Below are positions 57,198 through 64,000 of a stretch of DNA of 64,000 nucleotides, piece by piece (the stretch's first letter is position 1; every line of letters begins with the position of its first letter). Under the pieces are notes generated by a model. The model saw only the letters and a program-made list of their open reading frames with translations. It ran no database searches and had not been told where the DNA came from. Origin of the DNA: Artemisia argyi (taxonomy: Eukaryota; Streptophyta; Magnoliopsida; Asterales; Asteraceae); contig CM060693.1 in NCBI GenBank assembly GCA_030686995.1, positions 119,935,228 through 119,999,227 of the forward strand, written 5' to 3'. Made by a program: the position numbers and the translations under genes.

Positions 57198-60100
57198 ATA
57201 CTCCATAACAATAGTACTTTACCCATGAGTCTCAATCGTCCCAAAACAATATGTACAAGATATGACTCAACTTAGCAACCATGTAATCAATTAGAAAATT
57301 AACTAAGGGTTTAAACATGTAACAATAATGCACTAAAGATGAGTACATACAAGAAAGGCTAAGGCGATTTGGGTGTACATTTGGGGTGGATTGTAAACAA
57401 ATTCTTCCTTTAAGTAAAATGCTTAAAGTTAGAAACGAAAAAGATAAGCTCAGAGGGGTATAGTAGGGGTATCGTGTACTAAAATCGAGTACATCGCAAA
57501 GGTGTGGGAAAAATTAATTGACTTTATTAGTCAAGTAATTATGACTTCATTGGTCAAGTAATAATGATACGAGTTTAAACACAAGGGTTATCATAATGCC
57601 TCTTATCATGTAGTAAATCCTAACTACATGAATGTAGTCTCACTAGCGGTCTCAGGATGCATCACTAACGCAAGTTCTAGAATCTAAGTACTATCGGTAC
57701 ACTCATAAGCATCTTTTCCTAACAAATCTAGGGGTGAACCTCACATATTTGGGGTGGAAAATTTTGAGTGGTACGGTTTTTGTGCTAGTCATACAACTCC
57801 TATCTATGAGACGCTCATTAAGACTAAAGCTTCACTCCTAAATATTGTAAAAAATTTTAAATTTGGCGCTAAAATTACCCTAACAAGTGTTTCTCTTAGT
57901 TTTATTACACACCTACTTTTGAACAAACAAACTCAAGTGCAATTGTATTCTCTAAGATATCATCATTTACCTTCCCCTTACACTTAGGCTGAACATTGTC
58001 CCCAATGTTCAATAAAAAGGATGTAAAAGTAATGAAGGTAAAAGAATGAAACAAATACTCCCCTAATTCGTTCAGTGTGGATAATGTGGTAACAAGGTTA
58101 GATCCTCCTCCCAGAAAATGAACATTGAAAGCTTCCCTCCAGAAATATAAATCATCTTCTTGTCCAATATAACCTGTTAAACCTTAGTACTTTACCCAAT
58201 ACTCCATAACAATAGTACTTTACCCATGAGTCTCAATCGTCCCAAAACAATATGTACAAGATATGACTCGACTTAGCAACCATGTAATCAATTAGAAAAT
58301 TAACTAAGGGTTTAAACATGTAACAATAATGCACTAAAGATGAGTACATACAAGAAAGGCTAAGGCGATTTGGGTGTACATTTGGGGTGGATTGTAAACA
58401 AAGTCTTCCTTTAAGTAAAATGCTTAAAGTTAGAAACGAAAAAGATAAGCTCAGAGGGGTATAGTAGGGGTATCGTGTACTAAAATCGAGTACATCGCAA
58501 AGGTGTGGGAAAAATTAATTGACTTTATTAGTCAAGTAATTATGACTTCATTGGTCAAGTAATAATGATACGAGTTTAAACACAAGGGTTATCATAATGC
58601 CTCTTATCATGTAATAAATCCTAACTACATGAATGTAGTCTCACTAGCGGTCTCGGGATGCATCACTAACACAAGTTCTAGAATCTAAGTACTATCGGTA
58701 CACTCATAAGCATCTTTTCCTAACAAATCTAGGGGTGAACCTCACATATTTGGGGTGGAAAATTTTGAGTGGTACGGTTTTTGTGCTAGTCATACAACTC
58801 CTATCTATGAGACGCTCATTAAGACTAAAGCTTCACTCCTAAATATTGTAAAAAAATTTAAATTTGGCTCTAAAATTACCCTAACAAGTGTTTCTCTTAG
58901 TTTTATTACACACCTACTTTTGAACAAACAAACTCACGTGCAATTGTATTCTCTAAGATATCATCATTTACCTTCCCCTTACACTTAGGCTGAACATTGT
59001 CCCCAATGTTCAATAAAAAGGATGTAAAAGTAATGAAGGTAAAAGAATAAACAAATACTCCCCTGATTCGTTCAGTGTGGATAATGTGGTAACAAGGTTA
59101 GATCCTCCTCCCAGAAAATGAACATTGAAAGCTTCCCTCCAGAAATATAAATCATCTTCTTGTCCAATATAACCTGTTAAACCTTAGTACTTTACCCAAT
59201 ACTCCATAACAATAGTACTTTACCCATGAGTCTCAATCGTCCCAAAACAATATGTACAAGATATGACTCGACTTAGCAACCATGTAATCAATTAGAAAAT
59301 TAACTAAGGGTTTAAACATGTAACAATAATGCACTAAAGATGAGTACATACAAGAAAGGCTAAGGCGATTTGGGTGTACATTTGGGGTGGATTGTAAACA
59401 AAGTCTTCCTTTAAGTAAAATGCTTAAAGTTAGAAACGAAAAAGATAAGCTCAGAGGGGTATAGTAGGGGTATCGTGTACTAAAATCGAGTACATCGCAA
59501 AGGTGTGGGAAAAATTAATTGACTTTATTAGTCAAGTAATTATGACTTCATTGGTCAAGTAATAATGATACGAGTTTAAACACAAGGGTTATCATAATGC
59601 CTCTTATCATGTAGTAAATCCTAACTACATGAATGTAGTCTCACTAGCGGTCTCGGGATGCATCACTAACGCAAGTTCTAGAATCTAAGTACTATCGGTA
59701 CACTCATAAGCATCTTTTCCTAACAAATCTAGGGGTGAACCTCACATATTTGGGGTGGAAAATTTTGAGTGGTACGGTTTTTGTGCTAGTCATACAACTC
59801 CTATCTATGAGACGCTCATTAAGACTAAAGCTTCACTCCTAAATATTGTAAAAAAAATTAAATTTGGCTCTAAAATTACCCTAACAAGTGTTTCTCTTAG
59901 TTTTATTACACACCTACTTTTGAACAAACAAACTCACGTGCAATTGTATTCTCTAAGATATCATCATTTACCTTCCCCTTACACTTAGGCTGAACATTGT
60001 CCCCAATGTTCAATAAAAAGGATGTAAAAGTAATGAAGGTAAAAGAATAAACAAATACTCCCCTGATTCGTTCAGTGTGGATAATGTGGTAACAAGGTTA

Positions 60101-61185
60101 GATCCTCCTCCCAGAAAATGAACATTGAAAGCTTCCCTCCAGAAATATAAATCATCTTCTTGTCCAATATAACCTGTTAAACCTTAGTACTTTACCCAAT
60201 ACTCCATAACAATAGTACTTTACCCATGAGTCTCAATCGTCCCAAAACAATATGTACAAGATATGACTCGACTTAGCAACCATGTAATCAATTAGAAAAT
60301 TAACTAAGGGTTTAAACATGTAACAATAATGCACTAAAGATGAGTACATACAAGAAAGGCTAAGGCGATTTGGGTGTACATTTGGGGTGGATTGTAAACA
60401 AAGTCTTCCTTTAAGTAAAATGCTTAAAGTTAGAAACGAAAAAGATAAGCTCGGAAGGGTATAGTAGGGGTATCGTGTACTAAAATCGAGTACAACGCAA
60501 AGGTGTGGGAAAAATTAATTGACTTTATTAGTCAAGTAATTATGACTTCATTGGTCAAGTAATAATGATACGAGTTTAAACACAAGGGTTATCATAATGC
60601 CTCTTATCATGTAGTAAATCCTAACTACATGAATGTAGTCTCACTAGCGGTCTCCGGATGCATCACTAACGCAAGTTCTAGAATCTAAGTACTATCGGTA
60701 CACTCATAAGCATCGTTTCCTAACAAATCTAGGGGCGAACCTCACATATTTGGGGTGGAAAATTTTGAGTGGTACGGTTTTTGTGCTAGTCATACAACTC
60801 CTATCTATGAGACGCTCATTAAGACTAAAGCTTCACTCCTAAATGTTGTAAAAAAATTTAAATTTGGCGCTAAAATTACCCTAACAAGTCTTTCTCTTAG
60901 TTTTATTACACACCTACTTTTGAACAAACAAACTCAAGTGCAATTGTATTCTCTAAGATATCATCATTTACCTTCCCCTTACACGTAGGCTGAACATTGT
61001 CCCCAATGTTCAATAAAAAGGATGTAAAAGTAATGAAGGTAAAAGAATGAAACAAATACTCTCCTGATTCGTTCAGTGTGGATAATGTAGTAACAAGGTT
61101 AGATCCTCCTCCAAGAAAATGAACATTGAAAGCTTCCCTCCAGAAATATAAATCATCTTCTTGTCCAATATAACCTGTTAAACCT
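57198..61185. repeat. four-unit tandem array, period 1000 bp, in the Athila 3' UTR
   Basis: The phrase ACTCCATAACAATAGTAC starts at 57200, 58201, 59201 and 60201, giving units of 1001, 1000 and 1000 bases plus a final unit to about 61185. Unit junctions read AACCTTAGTACTTTACCCAAT. The first unit is entered from GACGTCTTCCCC and the last one exits into GAGAAAACAATC. Units differ at only a few positions each. The element at 32982 has this segment once (35200-36200), so the array is a local expansion. Confidence 0.95.
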
Positions 61186-61853
61186 GAGAAAACAATCAAG
61201 GCAAACCTCGCATAAAATTGGTGGCAATCTAGATATATAATAAAATCCTAGAAAGGAAATTAAGATATAATGCTTGTGGAATGAATGTTTGCAGATTTCC
61301 TAGAGTTTATAAAACTAAAGAATTAACAAAAACTTTAAGAATCCGGTAGAAAAACAAAACTCGCAAAATTTTTTAGAATTTTACGCCTGACGCCGACAGC
61401 TTATAACCCTGACGCTGTCAGAGTGCTTTGACAGAAATCTTATGTTAAGTTTCCAGAAAATTTCTGGAAAAACTCACGCCTTAATTCTTGGAAATCCCGC
61501 AAAACATCATAATGACTCAATACAAGCATTTGACTCACACAAATACTAATATGCATATTCATTTAAAATTGTTGTGGTTCACGTTCAATCTCGTTCTTAG
61601 AAACAAATTTAGATTTCCCTTACACTTATCTTTTGCGAAATACCTTTATATGTAATCAAGACGAAGTTAAAAACAAAATAAAGCATTTTCACAATTTATT
61701 TTGAAACATTAACCATAAACAATAAAAATAAAATATACATACGGAAACAAATAAAATCAAACAACCAAACAAACAAATAAAGCTTGGGTTGCCTTCCAAG
61801 AAGCGCTTTTCTTTATTAACGAGTCTTGTAGCTAGAATCAAAGTCACGGGCTT
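61186..61853 (-). other. remainder of the Athila 3' UTR
   Basis: It is collinear with 36200-36880 of the other element, including the TTTCTGGAAAAACT, CTTACACTTATCTTTTGCG and AGAAGCGCTTTTCTTTATT phrases. Dyad-type sites (CTGACGCCGACAG, CTGACGCTGTCAG) lie near 61388-61420. No gene. Confidence 0.7.
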
Positions 61854-62028
61854 TTACGTGACCTCGTCATTAGTCACATCTTCTAGGTTATCCTCAATCT
61901 TAGTTTTGTATTCCGGACCTAATTGCAAGCATTCTTTGTAGAAGCCAAATATTTTTGTCATTACATGGTCTGCTCCTCTACGTCTATCCTCATCATTCTT
62001 ATAGTAAACTGCTTGTTTGTGCTCTTTC
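61854..62028 (-). pseudogene. C-terminal end of an Athila-like polyprotein or ORF, cut by CACTA
   Basis: The minus-strand frame is open from the CACTA junction at 62028 to TAA at 61854-61856. It includes MTKIFGFYKECLQLGPEY and ends EDVTNDEVT. The ORF in the other Athila-like element ends in the similar SRDEVK at the same place relative to the UTR, which supports this frame. The rest lies beyond the CACTA insertion, outside the window. Confidence 0.5.
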
Positions 62029-62339
62029 CACTGTTACAAAAAGTTGTATTGGTCACGCCAAAAATGTGTGACGATATGCCTATAGTCACACACGTTTTTT
62101 TCGTTGTGTGTCACTAAAAGTCCCGCCACCGTAGGTGGCATATGGTCACATTGTTGAGTTCGTGGCTTTTTCCATCGAAAAAGAGTGACCAAAACCCCGA
62201 ATATGTGTGACAAATTAGGCACAAGTTTTGTTGGATTAGTCATTATCAGTGATCGTAAACACCTTATAGTCACACGAATGTTTTTTGAGAGTGACTATTG
62301 TTCGTCCTTTGGCCACATAAATATATAATATATGTGACA

Positions 62340-63200
62340 ATTGAGATGATATATTCAAGTAAATGTGTATTTTGTGTGACTATTGATAATCCAATGGCCA
62401 CATGAATATACAATAAATGTGACGTTTGTGTTGATTTAGTCACACAATGGGTGTTATTTTTTTGGAGTTAGTCACATACAATTTAACACAAAGTGGCCAA
62501 AAGTGTGAATAAGTGTGACCATATGCTGTTTAAAGTGAAGAAATGTGTATTTTGTGTGACTATTGATCATCCAATGGCCACATGAAGTTTATGTTTGTGT
62601 GGCCTTTTGTAATATTTAGTCACACAAAGCATGTTTGTTTTGGGTATTTAGTCACATACCATTCAGCAAACAGTGGCCAAAAGTGTTAATAAGTGTGACC
62701 ATATGCTGTTTAAAGTGAAGAAATATGTATTTTCTGTGACTATTGATCATCCAATGGCCACATGAATTTTATGTTTGTGTGGCCTTTTGTAATATTTAGT
62801 CACACAAAGCATGTTTGTTTTGAGTATTTAGTCACATACCATTACGCAAACAGTGGCCAAAAGTGTTAATAAGTGTGACTATATGATGTTTAAAGTGAAG
62901 AAATGTGTATTTTGTGTGACTATTGATCATCCAATGGCCACATGAATTTTATGTTTGCGTGGCCTTTTGTAATATTTAGTCACACAAAGCATGTTTGTTT
63001 TGGGTATTTAGTCACATACCATTAAGCAAACAATGGCCAAAAGTGTTAATAAGTGTGACCATATGCTGTTTAAAGTGAAGAAATGTGTATTTTGTGTGAC
63101 TATTGATCATCCAATGGCCACATGAAGTTTATGTTTGCGTGACCTTTTGTAATATTTAGTCACACAATGAACTAAGTAAACAGTGACCAAAGTGTTAATA
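62340..63200. repeat. 180-bp tandem repeat in the CACTA subterminal region
   Basis: ATATG(C/A)TGTTTAAAGTGAAG starts at 62521, 62701, 62881 and 63061, a period of exactly 180. A partial earlier copy begins near 62355. Each unit carries GTGTGACTATTGATCATCCA, TGGCCACATGAA, TAGTCACACAAAGC and CAGTGGCCAAAAGTG. Confidence 0.92.
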
Positions 63201-63412
63201 AGTGTGACTATATGCATCTTTTAGTCACATTTAAAAAATCAATATATATCAAAACAATTCAAATATATATCAAAACAAATTCAAATACAATAAAATTGGA
63301 ATGTATATAACTGAACCAAATATAAAATTGGACATTCTTTTATACACCAAGGAGTCCTAGTCGGCTTACAATAGTTTCCTAAGTATCTATAATCTTTTCC
63401 ATAAGCAACTAG

Positions 63413-64000
63413 CAACTTTGAGCGGTCTTAATCTCTGAGCAGTACCAACTTTCACCAGCAGTCGTAACTTTTGTACTAGCAGTAGTAACTTTTGTACTAG
63501 AATTAGTAATTACTTTTGCACATCTTCTTTGAAGTTCATGAGCAGAACTAAATCCATCTAAGCAATATTAACACAAACATGATCAACAGTAATTCAAACA
63601 ACATCATGAAGACTTTTAATCCAAAACAATGAACATAATAATAAAATTTGCAGTTAAACTTACAAGTTTTTCTCCCACTGATCTAATCTCATCATCTGGA
63701 TATAAAAGCCTTGAAAACGTAGGCTGCTGCATATCAACAATAACCACATCAGGATTAGAGCAGAACTAGAACATGTCAAAGCTCACAACATAACAGAACT
63801 AGATGAGCATACTGGAATAAAGTTCTTGATTAGATGCTAGAAAACCTTCCTCTGTAAAAAGTATGTGGTTATATATATTGTTGACGGGTGCATCTATTTC
63901 TTGACATTTGACAGACACACTATTGCCTTGTCTATTGTCAGGTGCATCGTTTTTGTGGTTTTGAGTCGCTTGATTCACCACTGATTCAACTATCTGCTTT
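63413..64000 (-). CDS. possible 3' exons of a CACTA-borne gene, open at the window edge
   Basis: On the minus strand a frame is open from the window edge (KQIVESVVNQATQNHKND) to 63799. A donor-like GTATGC lies near 63810. An acceptor-like ATATGCAG near 63733 precedes QPTFSRLLYPDDEIRSVGEKL, which ends at a donor GTAAGT near 63665. Another acceptor near 63562 precedes DGFSSAHELQRRCAKVITNS, which runs with three KVTT(N/A) repeats to a stop near 63413. Phases between the first two exons do not fit perfectly. The family could be a CACTA transposase-associated protein, but no diagnostic motif was seen. Confidence 0.35.

Larger units (their letters stand above)
62029..64000. mobile_element. CACTA-superfamily element (CACTG terminus), right end outside
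   Basis: The element starts CACTGTTACAAAAAG at 62029 inside the Athila-like element. GTGTGAC and GTCACAC motifs recur in both orientations over the next 1.2 kb, the subterminal style of CACTA elements. The candidate target triplet is TTC (62026-62028). The 180-bp tandem array lies within the subterminal part, and coding fragments begin beyond 63300. Confidence 0.75.

Noticed and set aside
57754..60988. Four copies of a 77-residue plus-strand ORF spaced 1000 bp
   Set aside because: They repeat because the DNA repeats. They lie antisense in a retroelement 3' UTR, and the single-copy equivalent at 35795-35980 has a different start and end.
62340..63200. CRISPR-like regular spacing
   Set aside because: Units are contiguous 180-bp tandem copies with no unique spacers, in a plant transposon. 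The same applies to the 78-bp and 1000-bp arrays.

Overview
This window is plant nuclear DNA. It is AT-rich and intron-bearing, with no compact operon-like coding. It holds MuDR, PIF/Harbinger and CACTA DNA transposons, Sirevirus-type Ty1/copia elements (initiator-Met tRNA primer site, AGGGGGAG polypurine tracts, extra ORFs) and Athila-like Ty3/gypsy elements. A eudicot is clear; Asteraceae is my guess from the look of the repeat proteins, and I could not test it. The only host genes I can support are three tandem copies of a secreted PELPK-type proline-rich cell-wall protein gene, all on the minus strand and all broken. Almost everything else is nested mobile DNA.

Layout. 1-1440: a 78-bp tandem repeat with GACC/GGTC dyads, then unassigned DNA. 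2500-2876: the end of a CACTA-type element with palindromic subterminal repeats. 2877-25700: a PELPK cluster of three paralogous units. Unit 1 is inflated by a MuDR-like element (from 2975) whose transposase gene is itself split by a Sirevirus-like element (3383-11676). Units 1 and 2 are separated by a PIF/Harbinger element (16617-19288), delimited here by its empty paralogous site. Unit 2 carries a small poly(A) retroinsertion. Unit 3 carries a truncated Athila LTR.

27185-49230: an old Sirevirus-type LTR, hit by a solo LTR (27393-28503) and by a full-length Sirevirus-like element (30008-48914). That element is in turn hit by an Athila-like element (32982-40789) that keeps gag and protease but lacks reverse transcriptase. 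50237-51901: a solo LTR with a perfect target-site duplication. 52055-54711: tandem repeats, an LTR remnant and a decayed copy of a retroelement accessory ORF. 54939-62028: a second Athila-like element whose 3' UTR has become a four-unit tandem array with a 1000-bp period. 62029-64000: a CACTG-ended CACTA element with 180-bp tandem repeats and part of a minus-strand gene.

The most unusual signal is architectural. In three unrelated LTR families, a family-specific GC-rich dyad cluster sits just upstream of the LTR TATA box. In the 3.4-11.7 kb element the same dyad module is also found upstream of each of its two internal accessory ORFs, one with a TATA box and the other with a plausible 5'-UTR intron. 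This suggests one LTR-like promoter per gene. All similarity and divergence statements were made by eye.
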